Source of the DNA: Candidatus Peregrinibacteria bacterium
GTDB lineage: Bacteria; Patescibacteriota; Gracilibacteria; UBA1369; LOWO2-01-FULL-3
Assembly: GCA_016186245.1 (NCBI GenBank)
Contig: JACPLZ010000031.1
Coordinates: 1-37,403, forward strand
Length of the DNA stretch: 37,403 nt
Reading direction: 5' to 3'
The notes under the pieces are model-generated. The model was not told where the DNA came from. It worked only from the letters and a program-made list of their open reading frames with translations, and made no database searches. The position numbers and the translations under genes were made by a program. Below are positions 19,335-28,817 of this stretch, one piece after another (the first letter of the stretch is position 1; each line of letters begins with the position of its first letter).

Positions 19335-19893
19335 GGACGCAGAAATGTTTTGGCTGGATTGCAATATCGGTTCCAAAGTTACCATGAAATATCCGGCAAT
19401 TTACCTCATGGGATCCGGTGCGCGCGGCGAAGTTCAATCACTCGCATTCTCAGGCAAAAATCAGCACCAGGATGCCGGCGCAAAAATCATCCATGCCGCT
19501 CCAAACACCAGTTCTAAAATCGTTTCCAAATCAATTTCCAAAGCCTCCGGCCACAGCACTTACCGCGGACTGCTTCAGGTAAATAAAGGCGCGACTAACG
19601 TAAAAAGTCACGTTTCCTGCGATGCTCTGTTGTTGGATGAAAATTCCCGTTCTGATACTTATCCAACAATGAAAATAGAAGAAGATGATGTCTCCATCGC
19701 CCACGAAGCCACTGTCGCAAAAATCGGCGAAGAGCAATTATTTTATTTAAGATCCCGCGGACTTACGGAAGAAGAAGCAGCCAGCATGATCGTCAACGGT
19801 TTTGCCAAACCGATCATCAAACAATTGCCCATGGAATACGCGATAGAACTAAACCGGCTTATCGAGATGGAAATGGAGGGCAGTGTTGGATAA
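19312..19893 (+). CDS. sufB: SufB C-extein fragment (TTG-started open frame)
   Basis: [75 protein letters not shown] is the SufB C-terminal core. Confidence 0.9.
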
Positions 19894-19904
19894 ATTTGCT
19901 TTCT

Positions 19905-19967
19905 TGTCATCCTGAACTTGTTTCAGGATCTACCTCACATAGATGCCGAAACAAGTTCGGCATGACA
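19905..19967. repeat. REP-like double-hairpin repeat between sufB and sufD
   Basis: TGTCATcctGAACTTGTTTC...GAAACAAGTTCggcATGACA inverted repeat; also two local hairpins (ATCCTGAA..TTCAGGAT, TGCCGAA..TTCGGCA). Confidence 0.8.
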
Positions 19968-19989
19968 CAAATAACACCATGCTAAATAT

Positions 19990-20601
19990 ATGAATTCACA
20001 AACCACTCTCACATATAGCCTCACCACCTCCACCATCAACATCCCCGCTGATACAAATTTAACATACGTTGCATTCTTAAAAAAAGGCTGGCGGGAGACC
20101 CAAAAACTGCAATTCAATTTCACCGGTGAAAATTCCACCCTGAATTTTATCGCGCTGATTCTCGGTCTCGGCGAAGAAACTTTCCCCTTTGAAACAATTT
20201 CCAATCACGAAATTCCGCATACCAACGCCTATTATAACATCCGCGGAGTTATGTTCGACAAATCGCAGGTTTATTATCGCGGCAGCCTCAACATAAAAAA
20301 ATCAGCGCAGCTTACCGACTGCTACCTCGCCCATCACACCCTCATGCTTTCCAAAAATGCCAAAACCCACACCATCCCTTCGCTGGAAATAGAAGCCGAT
20401 GACGTCAAAGCCGGTCATGCCGCCACCATTGGAAAAGTCGATGAAGACATTCTTTTTTATCTCGCTTCCCGCGGCATCAACAAAAAACAGGGACAAAGCA
20501 TGCTCATCAAAGGCTTTTTGGAAACCGATTTGAAGAAAATTTCCGACCCAAATATTCAGCTGATATTAGCCAAAAACATAGAAGAAGCCCTCCAATGCTA
20601 A
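19990..20601 (+). CDS. sufD: SufD-like SufBD-core protein, short (203 aa)
   Basis: YYNIRGVMFDKSQVYYRGSLNIKKSAQLTDCYLAHHTLMLSKNAKTHTIPSLEIEADDVKAGHAATIGKVDEDILFYLASRGI. Confidence 0.88.
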   Translation: MNSQTTLTYSLTTSTINIPADTNLTYVAFLKKGWRETQKLQFNFTGENSTLNFIALILGLGEETFPFETISNHEIPHTNAYYNIRGVMFDKSQVYYRGSLNIKKSAQLTDCYLAHHTLMLSKNAKTHTIPSLEIEADDVKAGHAATIGKVDEDILFYLASRGINKKQGQSMLIKGFLETDLKKISDPNIQLILAKNIEEALQC

Positions 20602-21797
20602 ATCCAAAAAAACTAAAAAAAGATTTTCCGCTGCTTGGGCAAAATCTCACATATCTTGATAATGCGTCGACTACCCAAAAACCGCGCCAGGTTATCGCAG
20701 CACTGAAAAATTACTATGAGAATTTCAATGCGAATATCCATCGTGGAATTTATAAAATTTCAGAACAGGCAACAGCCGCCTACGAGCAAACCCGCGAACA
20801 CACGGCAAAATTCATCGGCGCCCACCACGCCGAAGAAATAATTTTCACCCGCAATACCACTGAATCAATAAATCTCGTCGCCAGAACATGGGGAGAAGAA
20901 AACATAAAAGCCGGCGATGAAATTATTGTCTCCGCGATGGAACATCACTCCAATTTGGTTCCATGGCAGGAGCTCACCAAACGCAAAAAGGCAAAATTAA
21001 AAATAATTCCATTAAAAGACAATTACACTTTGGACTTTAAAGAATTTAAAAAAATACTTACTCCCAAAACAAAATTGCTTGCCATCAGCGCGATGTCCAA
21101 TGTGCTTGGCACTATTCCGCCGGTTAAAGAAATGATACGCGAAGCCAAAAAAATTGGCGCAGTAACTCTCGTAGACGGAGCCCAATCCGCTGCTCACGGC
21201 ATAACAAGCGTACAGGATCTCGACTGTGATTTTTTCGCTTTCTCCGGCCACAAAATGCTTGGCCCAACGGGAGTGGGAATACTCTACGCCCGCAAGAAAA
21301 TTCTTGAAAAAATGCCCCCATTTTTACATGGCGGAGACATGGTAAAATCAGTTTCACAATTCAGCGCAGAGTGGAATGATCTCCCCTGGAAATTTGAAGC
21401 CGGCACTCCAAATATTGCCGACGTTATTGCCTTCAACGAAGCATTAAAATATCTGGAAAACATCGGCATGGAAGAAATCGCAAAACACGATCAGAAACTT
21501 CTCAAATTCGCCAAAGAAAAATTTTCAAAACATCCGCAGATCACACTTTACAGTCCAAAAAAAGACAGCGGCGGAATTCTCTCATTCACAATAAAAGACA
21601 TCCATCCGCATGACATCGCCCAAATTTTCGACAGTGAAAACATCTGCATTCGCTCCGGCCACCACTGCTGCCAGCCACTTATGGAAAAACTCAAAATCCC
21701 AGCCACCGCCCGCCTCAGTTTCTATTTTTACAACACGCAAGAAGATATTGAAAAAGCCGAAAAAGCGCTAACAAAAACCATCAAAACCTTCCGATGA
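20595..21797 (+). CDS. sufS: SufS cysteine desulfurase
   Basis: YLDNASTTQKP, EHHSNLVPW, VDGAQSAAHG, FSGHKMLGPTGVGILY, IRSGHHCCQP. Confidence 0.97.
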   Translation: MLNPKKLKKDFPLLGQNLTYLDNASTTQKPRQVIAALKNYYENFNANIHRGIYKISEQATAAYEQTREHTAKFIGAHHAEEIIFTRNTTESINLVARTWGEENIKAGDEIIVSAMEHHSNLVPWQELTKRKKAKLKIIPLKDNYTLDFKEFKKILTPKTKLLAISAMSNVLGTIPPVKEMIREAKKIGAVTLVDGAQSAAHGITSVQDLDCDFFAFSGHKMLGPTGVGILYARKKILEKMPPFLHGGDMVKSVSQFSAEWNDLPWKFEAGTPNIADVIAFNEALKYLENIGMEEIAKHDQKLLKFAKEKFSKHPQITLYSPKKDSGGILSFTIKDIHPHDIAQIFDSENICIRSGHHCCQPLMEKLKIPATARLSFYFYNTQEDIEKAEKALTKTIKTFR

Positions 21798-21851
21798 TCT
21801 AAGGAAAGAAAATCTCCAAAGCCCGCATTACTGCGCTGATCTTTCGTCTTT

Positions 21852-22604
21852 TTATTCTTTTAAACCACCCCATTCTGCTTTCCAATTTTCATTTGTATAT
21901 GCCCTTAAGCCATATAGAGAAGATATAGGTACACTTTTTGTGAGCTCCCATTCTTCATGTAATGTCTCCGGAATATCCACTTCTAGACATGGACCATCAT
22001 TTCCATTTGGGAATGTACATTCTTGTGTAATAGTTTCTCCTACAAATTCAAAACCAATATCGATTAGGGTTTCCCTAAGATCTTCAGATGGCGCAGGATA
22101 GACCTGTAGGTAATAACCAACTTCTGTTTGTGTTTTTCCTGAAGTAATTTCCTGTACTCTTTTTTCACCGCAAGCTATAGCGGTAAATAGCTCGCCCAAA
22201 CCTTCTCCACCACCATTAAAACTAACTCCATAGCTATAATAGAGGTCGTGAACTGGCCATGCAGAACCACCAATGTCACCACCTGATTGACTACCAAGAA
22301 TACATTCTGGATCATTATCGTTGAGTACAAGAAGAGGGGAAGTTACTTTAGAAACAACCTCTCCCGTTTCCACATATTCAATCAATCGATCCAGCATCGC
22401 CGCCAACTCCGCCCTATTAACATTTTTTGTCGGACCAAACGTACCATCTTTATAACCAGTTATAATTCCTTTTTCCGACAAACTGGCCACCGCACCGGCA
22501 TACCATGCATCATTGGAAACATCAGAAAAAATTTTTGAAGCCGCAAGCGCCACCGTAGATCCCAGCACTACACCAACCATAATCAAAGCTAGAGTTTTTT
22601 TCAT
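21852..22604 (-). CDS. Secreted protein with one N-terminal SLH domain
   Basis: Signal peptide MKKTLALIMVGVVLGSTVALA; FSDVSNDAWYAGAVASLSEKGIITGYKDGTFGPTKNVNRAELAAMLDRLIEY. Confidence 0.85.
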   Translation of the reverse strand: MKKTLALIMVGVVLGSTVALAASKIFSDVSNDAWYAGAVASLSEKGIITGYKDGTFGPTKNVNRAELAAMLDRLIEYVETGEVVSKVTSPLLVLNDNDPECILGSQSGGDIGGSAWPVHDLYYSYGVSFNGGGEGLGELFTAIACGEKRVQEITSGKTQTEVGYYLQVYPAPSEDLRETLIDIGFEFVGETITQECTFPNGNDGPCLEVDIPETLHEEWELTKSVPISSLYGLRAYTNENWKAEWGGLKE

Positions 22605-22700
22605 ATTAGAATATTAAAAATATACAAACAAACCATCCCACACCCCCCCCACTTGTCAACACAACATAGACAACGCTCCAACATTTATAGTAGAATTGAA

Positions 22701-22722
22701 ACAGTTCTCGAGGCTGTCGGTC
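22701..22722. repeat. Partial duplicate of the tRNA-like element's arm
   Basis: acagttctcgaggctgtcggtc vs acagatctcgaggctgtcggtc at 22793-22814 (21/22 identical). Confidence 0.75.
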
Positions 22723-22750
22723 AAAAAGCCCCCTCGTCAGGGGGCTTTTT
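22723..22750. terminator. Bidirectional intrinsic terminator hairpin
   Basis: AAAAAGCCCCCT-CGTC-AGGGGGCTTTTT perfect 12-bp stem with A/T tracts. Confidence 0.88.
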
Positions 22751-22760
22751 GCTAATAATT

Positions 22761-22832
22761 TGGTGAAGCTACGGGGAATCGAACCCCGCCCGACAGATCT
22801 CGAGGCTGTCGGTCTGCACCAGCAGCAGCCCC
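22761..22832 (-). ncRNA. Compact tRNA-like element (or tRNA/tmRNA-derived remnant), encoded CCA
   Basis: Minus strand GGGGCTG-CTGC.TGGT.GCAG-A-CCGACAG.CCTCGAGAT.CTGTCGG-G-CGGGG.TTCGATT.CCCCG-TAGCTTC-A-CCA; acceptor pairs only with G:U wobbles. Confidence 0.5.
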
Positions 22833-23002
22833 ATAATCATTAGCAGGCTGAATATATCAATCAAAGATTAAAAAGTTATTAAATAATTCTAAAATTTAAC
22901 CAATTTCAATTTCCATAGGACATAAGCCGAAAAATCATATATCATCTGGTCATATTTTCTTATTTTTCTGCAGATTTTATATCTGTATACTTACAAAGCC
23001 AT

Positions 23003-23383
23003 ATGGACATCTACTCCGAAATAATCCTCGATTACTTCAAAAATCCCCGCAACCGCGGAAAGCTTCCACGCGCCACAATCCAAGCCCAAGAATATAATCC
23101 ACTTTGCGGCGATAAAATTACCATCTACCTTCTCCTCGATAAAAATGGCAAAATAAAAAAAGCCGCTTTTAATGGGGAAGGATGCGCCATCAGCCAAGCA
23201 TCCGCCTCAATGCTCACCGAAAAAATCATCGGCAAAACCATTCCTCAAATCACTAAAATCACCAACGAAGAAATCATCAAAATGCTCCACATTACCATCA
23301 GCCCCGCCAGAATCAAATGTGCAATTCTCGGCCTTATCACGGCTAAAAAAGCCGCCATAACCCACAAGTATGCCAAAAATTAA
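23003..23383 (+). CDS. sufU: SufU/IscU-like Fe-S scaffold protein
   Basis: YSEIILDYFKNPRNRGKL, NPLCGDKI, FNGEGCAISQASASMLTEKI. Confidence 0.93.
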   Translation: MDIYSEIILDYFKNPRNRGKLPRATIQAQEYNPLCGDKITIYLLLDKNGKIKKAAFNGEGCAISQASASMLTEKIIGKTIPQITKITNEEIIKMLHITISPARIKCAILGLITAKKAAITHKYAKN

Positions 23384-23699
23384 ACCTGTCCCAAAACCAA
23401 AACGCACCCAGGATTATTGGAAAGAATTAAACAAAGTCATCGACCCGGAGCTTAACATGGGAGTAGTCGATCTCGGCCTGATTTACAATGTAAAAATCGA
23501 CAAAAAAAATAACTGCACAATTTATATGACTCTCACCACCCCATCCTGTCCCTACGGCCCGATCGTCCTCCAGCAAATCTACGACCGCATGCGCCTATAC
23601 AAAAACATCAACGAAATAAATGTGGAAATTGTCTGGGATCCAGCCTGGAATAAAGAAATGATTGACCCGGATATCCGCGAACTGATGTTCGATTTCTAA
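23370..23699 (+). CDS. DUF59/MIP18-family Fe-S assembly factor (SufT-like)
   Basis: VIDPELNMGVVDLGLIYNVKID..YMTLTTPSCPYGPIVLQQI...EIVWDPAWNKEMI. Confidence 0.92.
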   Translation: MPKIKPVPKPKRTQDYWKELNKVIDPELNMGVVDLGLIYNVKIDKKNNCTIYMTLTTPSCPYGPIVLQQIYDRMRLYKNINEINVEIVWDPAWNKEMIDPDIRELMFDF

Positions 23700-25042
23700 G
23701 AAACCTCTGCCTCTTCCTTTTTAGAAAAGAACCCCTCATGGACAAGCATCCGATATTCGCTATCAAACATCGATAATTGTTTACTGAATTCCATCAACGC
23801 TTTTGGCAATTTTTTGCTCGCTCCATCCTTAACAGCACCGGTTAAATCCTCATACGCCTGCAACATCCCCCTCATCGGCTCATCTCCGACATACTGCCGT
23901 ATTCCACCAACAATGCTTTTTACTACGGGGAAAGCCCTGGCAAGCACCTGCGTCAAAACATGTTCAACCCTCTTACAGTCAAATTCATTTATTTGAGCGC
24001 CTTTGGTTTTTTTAAAATTACCTAACACAGACTCCAGTGTAACCTGTGCCGCACTAAAAATATCGGCTATCTGGGCCAGACTACCGCTCAAAACCTGTCT
24101 TTCCGGTTTTTGGAGCATTTCTTCTTTGTACCTCTGCAACGTTTTTCCGTATTCCTGCAAAATAAAGGCCACCATTTTTTCCAGCATTGGCTGATCCTCA
24201 TCATTTTCATATTTGCAAAACAAACCCAATTCTCCTTTAGAAAGCACTTCCATCATATGCCGGATCAAATCAAAATTTCGTCTTGTAAACGAAGTATCTT
24301 GCTGGAAAGCGGTATTCAGCTCCCTTACAGCATCGACAATTTTCCTGTATGACTCCCCAAGCCTTCCGCCCTCAAAAGCATTTTTCAAAGCATGATCACG
24401 ACCATTTTTGGCATCGCAATGATATAAAATTATCGTACTCTTGTTCAAAACATCCTGCTCCGGATCGCCAACTTTGCTGACAACCTGCATATCGGCAGAC
24501 AACCAGCCCGGCTCCAGGATTTCAGTTTTAAGAAGTTTCCATTGCAACAGCATTTTTTTAAAGAATTGGATTGCATCTTCCCCTGACTGTAAAAGCTGGA
24601 GACATTCCGCAATCGATGCCGACAAACCAATATGGAAACGCTCTCCAAAAAATTTCGAAATTTTATCACCATATCTCTCGACATAACTACTAAACGGCTC
24701 GAAAACCGATTCCTCCAACTTCCTTTTTTGAGAATCTATCTGCGTACGGTACATCCTAAGATCATGAAAATAATCCACCCCAGGAACGCTTTCACCCACC
24801 TGTACTGCAGTTTTAAGCATTTCAAGATAAGGCAAAAAAGCGGTATCAACGCGTCTAACCAGACCGGTAATACACTCCATTATATCCACGGGTGTCTCCG
24901 GTTCGAATGAAAGTTTTGCCTTAAAACCATCATCACCGGAATCCATATCATCGGTATCCATATCCTCGGAAATATCAACTAAATGGAGCGGCTCCCGATA
25001 GGGATGTTCTAAACTGCCTATTTTTTCACCAGTTTGAAACAT
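23696..25042 (-). CDS. Hypothetical protein, 448 aa, predominantly helical
   Basis: Long intact ORF convergent with the DUF59 gene; no family recognised. Confidence 0.7.
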   Translation of the reverse strand: MFQTGEKIGSLEHPYREPLHLVDISEDMDTDDMDSGDDGFKAKLSFEPETPVDIMECITGLVRRVDTAFLPYLEMLKTAVQVGESVPGVDYFHDLRMYRTQIDSQKRKLEESVFEPFSSYVERYGDKISKFFGERFHIGLSASIAECLQLLQSGEDAIQFFKKMLLQWKLLKTEILEPGWLSADMQVVSKVGDPEQDVLNKSTIILYHCDAKNGRDHALKNAFEGGRLGESYRKIVDAVRELNTAFQQDTSFTRRNFDLIRHMMEVLSKGELGLFCKYENDEDQPMLEKMVAFILQEYGKTLQRYKEEMLQKPERQVLSGSLAQIADIFSAAQVTLESVLGNFKKTKGAQINEFDCKRVEHVLTQVLARAFPVVKSIVGGIRQYVGDEPMRGMLQAYEDLTGAVKDGASKKLPKALMEFSKQLSMFDSEYRMLVHEGFFSKKEEAEVS

Positions 25043-25198
25043 ATGTACGTTGCTTTAACAGAGAAAGATTGTATCACTAATTACAGAAAAGTCAAGCCTC
25101 GATCTTCCTTGCTCCTGCCACGTCGATATGATTAAATCTATGGGCAAAAGTAAAGATCATTGAAATAAATTTCCTGGGAAATTACGCAGGCTGACCCT

Positions 25199-25221
25199 GA
25201 GACAAGCTCAGGGTAAACTCC
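25199..25221. repeat. Short REP-like hairpin
   Basis: ACCCTGAG-acaag-CTCAGGGT perfect stem upstream of tRNA-Cys. Confidence 0.55.
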
Positions 25222-25252
25222 GCAATGCGCAATTTCCAGAATTTTTCCCCAT

Positions 25253-25328
25253 GGCGCCATGGCCAAGTGGTTAAGGCAGCGGTTTGCAAAACCGTTATTC
25301 CCCGGTTCGAATCCGGGTGGCGCCTCCA
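25253..25328 (+). tRNA. tRNA-Cys (anticodon GCA)
   Basis: GGCGCCA..GCGGT-TTGCAAA-ACCGT..CCGG-TTCGAAT-CCGG-TGGCGCC-T-CCA. Confidence 0.95.
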
Positions 25329-25340
25329 GCAGTTTATGAC

Positions 25341-25465
25341 GGAAAACTGCTGAAAATTGCTATTTTACAAGGAAACAAAGCATTTTCGACTGAGCCGTAC
25401 TTACCGGTACGGCGAATAGAAAATGGTGCGGATGACGCAGTAAAATACAATTTTCAGCAGTTTCC
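25341..25465. repeat. Nested-palindrome element, copy D
   Basis: Outer arms ggaaaactgctgaaaattgctattttac/gtaaaatacaattttcagcagtttcc, middle stem cattttc/gaaaatg, core 25394-25413. Confidence 0.85.
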
Positions 25466-25472
25466 TCAATTT

Positions 25473-25547
25473 AGGCCCATGGTGTTAATGGTAGCACGTT
25501 GGTCTCCAAAACCAAAAGTAGGGGTTCAAATCCTCTTGGGCCTGCCA
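25473..25547 (+). tRNA. tRNA-Trp (anticodon CCA)
   Basis: AGGCCCA..TTGGT-CTCCAAA-ACCAA..AGGGG-TTCAAAT-CCTCT-TGGGCCT-G-CCA. Confidence 0.95.
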
Positions 25548-25550
25548 ACA

Positions 25551-25574
25551 GATTTTCGCGTACGCGAAAAAATC
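25551..25574. repeat. Short palindrome, GATTTTYGC family
   Basis: gattttcgcgtacgcgaaaaaatc just after tRNA-Trp. Confidence 0.6.
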
Positions 25575-25590
25575 CTCACTCTCCCTCCCC

Positions 25591-27297
25591 CTATTCCTCC
25601 CCCTCCCCAATCACCATCTGAAAATTGGATCGTAATACATCCCCGCCAACATAGGCATACGCAATAAGATACTCTATCGCCCCCATAATTTTTTTGACAT
25701 ACAGATCATAAGCTTGCCACAAGTCAGGATTTCCGCTAAGACGCGCGATATTCACATACATGCCGAATATACCAAGCAATGGATCAACCTGAAAATAAGT
25801 CACGCTATTTACAACATCAGCATCGCCAAGCGCTTTTTTAAACTTTTCATCATTAGCCAACACATTCTTTCCGTAGACTTCCTCAAAATCCGGATAAAAA
25901 GCCAGAACCAATACATTATCTCCGGTTATGCCATAGAAAAATTCAAATTTTTGCTTGCCCATAATATTCTCAAAAACCTTAAATTCGGCAGCAGACTGCC
26001 CAACCGCCAAAGCCTCAAAATCCAGATAAATTTTATGAAGAGTTCCGCCGTTCACAATCTCCACATCTTTTTTCAGCGCATACACGGGCGTCTCATTCCC
26101 CATCGGTCCATTTTTCAATTCGTCCAAAACTTTCACAATATACGCATCAAACTTCTCCACAAGCTTCGCCCCTTCCTCTTTGTCAGCCTCATCAAGCTGA
26201 AAATACAAAGCCACCGATGGGGTAAATCCGCCGGTATTCGAAAAAGTAAACGCAAAAGAGTCATCAAGTAAACTTAAAAATCTCTGCACAAAATTCATCA
26301 AATCCAGAAATTCAGCTGAAACCTGGCTATACCCGTCACCTCCGGAATAAACCGCAGTCAAAATACCGTTGATAAAAGCATGCATCACCACACCGGCGCC
26401 GTAACTTTCAAAATACGCGATCAGACCATCGGAATTCACCTTGTTAACAAAATTCAGCCCCTGTGTATAGCCGGGCATCACTTTTTCCAGCTGATCGGGA
26501 TTGTCAGCAATATCGGCCTCCGACAAGCCAAAAAATCCATAGTCCGAAACGCCCCATACGGAATAACTGTCACCAATTGCACCAACATAATTTTCAAAAT
26601 ATTGCCCCATCCCAAACTCCGCATAAATCGCCGCAAGATAATCCGCAAAATCAGCCGAATTGACATACGCATACCCCATATTTCCTTCAGCCAATGAGGC
26701 TATCCTGTTTTTAACATCTGCATTATCGGCAAAACTTTTCCCGCCATCAACCCTTGCCTTCATTCCTTCCAGAGCCTCCTCATTTGAAGCAATCAAAAAC
26801 AGATCCTTATATCTGGCGGCATAAAACCTGCCGTCGACATTGGTCCAGTACTCATAATCGCCGTCTTTTTTATATTGAATTCCTTCGCCATCCAACTGCG
26901 GGGATAACAGATCTTTAAACTTGTTTGCCTTGTCTGATTTCACAACAACATACACATCCGCCATATCTTCCTCAACGCTAAAATTTGCAATCGACACAGC
27001 CAGCTTCCACTTGCCTTTTAGAACTGGTTTCAAATGTTTTTTGTAGGAAAGTTTGTACCCCTCGGACGCTTTTAAATTCTCATCGATAGCGGGCACGGCA
27101 TATTTCTTCCAAAACCCCGTCTCCGGAAAACGATCCATGATTTCCTCCAACTGATCACGCTGTTGTTCATTGGAATTATCAAGCACAAACACCAGACCGG
27201 CGTCCTCAGGAAACAGAGCCTCGGGCTCAAGACCGCTCTTACCGCCGCAACCGGCAAAAAATACGGACGCACAAATTAAAAGGAGAAGTTTTTTCAT
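25591..27297 (-). CDS. DUF3352-like lipoprotein
   Basis: Lipobox MKKLLLLICASVFFAGC; LFPEDAGLVFVLDNSNEQQRDQLEEIMDRFP, and repeated Tyr/Phe-rich beta pattern. Confidence 0.75.
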   Translation of the reverse strand: MKKLLLLICASVFFAGCGGKSGLEPEALFPEDAGLVFVLDNSNEQQRDQLEEIMDRFPETGFWKKYAVPAIDENLKASEGYKLSYKKHLKPVLKGKWKLAVSIANFSVEEDMADVYVVVKSDKANKFKDLLSPQLDGEGIQYKKDGDYEYWTNVDGRFYAARYKDLFLIASNEEALEGMKARVDGGKSFADNADVKNRIASLAEGNMGYAYVNSADFADYLAAIYAEFGMGQYFENYVGAIGDSYSVWGVSDYGFFGLSEADIADNPDQLEKVMPGYTQGLNFVNKVNSDGLIAYFESYGAGVVMHAFINGILTAVYSGGDGYSQVSAEFLDLMNFVQRFLSLLDDSFAFTFSNTGGFTPSVALYFQLDEADKEEGAKLVEKFDAYIVKVLDELKNGPMGNETPVYALKKDVEIVNGGTLHKIYLDFEALAVGQSAAEFKVFENIMGKQKFEFFYGITGDNVLVLAFYPDFEEVYGKNVLANDEKFKKALGDADVVNSVTYFQVDPLLGIFGMYVNIARLSGNPDLWQAYDLYVKKIMGAIEYLIAYAYVGGDVLRSNFQMVIGEGEE

Positions 27298-27301
27298 TTC
27301 T

Positions 27302-27487
27302 TTAATTACCGCTGCCTTTTTTCGTATCCTTCCTCCTATGCATAACATGATCCATGCACTCAGGACAAAACTTGGACAGCTCTTTTACAATTTCATCGTC
27401 GCGCCTTTTGTCATAATAGGTTACATCATTGGCGCATTTACACGCGCTGCAATACCATGTGCAATACTGACTTTTACCCTTTGCCAT
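27302..27487 (-). CDS. Small zinc-ribbon protein, possibly ribosomal protein L33-like
   Basis: CSACKCANDVTYYDKRRDDEIVKELSKFCPECMDHVMHRRK: two CxxC pairs with L33-like spacing and basic tail. Confidence 0.5.
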   Translation of the reverse strand: MAKGKSQYCTWYCSACKCANDVTYYDKRRDDEIVKELSKFCPECMDHVMHRRKDTKKGSGN

Positions 27488-27729
27488 AACAAATTTTTTT
27501 ACAAAAGCAGGGGAATAGTATCGGAATTTAGAGCAAAGTCAATGGTTTGAATTGAAAACCTTGCGCTTTAAAAACACTTTATTTACAATGCCCCGCGAAA
27601 CAGATAAAAGTTTGGAGAATCCTCTTTTTAAAACGAAGAGGCGTTCTCCAGATGGCAGATTTTTGGCCACTATGCTGGACTAGACCGCATTTCCCGGGTA
27701 ACATCGGCTCGAATAAATTTCGCCAATAA

Positions 27730-27805
27730 GCCGCAATAACTCAGTTGGTAGAGTAACTCCATGGTAAGGAGTAAGTCCCCGGTTCAAATCCGGGTTGCGG
27801 CTCCA
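27730..27805 (+). tRNA. tRNA-Thr (anticodon GGT)
   Basis: GCCGCAA..ACTCC-ATGGTAA-GGAGT..CCCGG-TTCAAAT-CCGGG-TTGCGGC-T-CCA. Confidence 0.95.
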
Positions 27806-27843
27806 GTTTTTTGGTACACAAAAACACCAGCCTTTTGCGCATT

Positions 27844-28632
27844 TTATTCCATCCGGCGCGCAATTAGTACCTGCTCACCACGATAGTTCTCGCTAGAAAT
27901 TTTTATTTTGCAGGAATTAAAACCCGCGCGCAAAGACGCCATATTATTTTTTATTTCATCGGAACTGCAATTCAGTTCATCGGCCAATTCGCCAACGGTC
28001 ACTCCGGCAGCACCTCTATCAAAATCTTTCGCAATTAATCTGGCCATGTCAAACACTATACCGTCGCCAAACAAAGCCTTACCTCCACCCTCAACAAAAT
28101 CCAACAATTTCCCGCTCCTCCAGCCTGCGACATCCGGCCCTTTGTTACTCGCACGTACAGTCGCTTTCCTGATTGTGCCGGGAGACACATGTTCCAAACA
28201 CAATCTCGGCTGTAAGCACCTGAACACCTTACCGTCATTAACCGGCACACTGGTAAGTGCGCCTGCAAGCAACATCTCTCTACCAGCTTTGCCTATTTTG
28301 ACAAACAGTATATCGCCCAACTCCATTTCAATAATTTTAAATTTAGATTTGAGATATCCGAGATTATCGGCAGTAGCCATTATGGCCACCGTCTGACCGC
28401 ATAATCCGGGTAACTCTTTCCGTAGCACCACTCTTTCAACAATTTCAGCGCCAGCTTCACCTTCAGCTCCAGCGCCGATATCAATATCCAGCGAACCGAG
28501 AGTGGTGCGCACATACTTACTGGCATCACGCAAATTTTTATCATCAACCGGCTCAGACTTACGCAAAGCATCAATACCACCGGCCAAACTATCATTGCCA
28601 CCACCCACCATAAATACAGATTCTTTCGCCAT
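27844..28632 (-). CDS. Hypothetical protein, 262 aa
   Basis: Intact ORF; C-terminal VGELADELNCSSDEIKNNMASLRAGFNSCKIKI suggests a winged-helix-like segment. Confidence 0.6.
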   Translation of the reverse strand: MAKESVFMVGGGNDSLAGGIDALRKSEPVDDKNLRDASKYVRTTLGSLDIDIGAGAEGEAGAEIVERVVLRKELPGLCGQTVAIMATADNLGYLKSKFKIIEMELGDILFVKIGKAGREMLLAGALTSVPVNDGKVFRCLQPRLCLEHVSPGTIRKATVRASNKGPDVAGWRSGKLLDFVEGGGKALFGDGIVFDMARLIAKDFDRGAAGVTVGELADELNCSSDEIKNNMASLRAGFNSCKIKISSENYRGEQVLIARRME

Positions 28633-28817
28633 ATGTTGTGTATTTTAAAAAATAGCTTCGGCAAACAATTACCAGAGCATCATGATATCTGTCAATTATT
28701 TACCGAAGCAACGTTCTCGAAAATTAATTTTGGGCGCCTTTGCCACATGGCTATACCAAAACAACATAGACAAAACCACAACAGACAATCTACAATCAAA
28801 CCAACTAACAACCGCAA

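Noticed and set aside
19935-20204. 89-aa minus ORF ending CHAELVSASM
   Set aside because: Opposite strand of sufD plus translation of a common REP-like repeat; not a gene.
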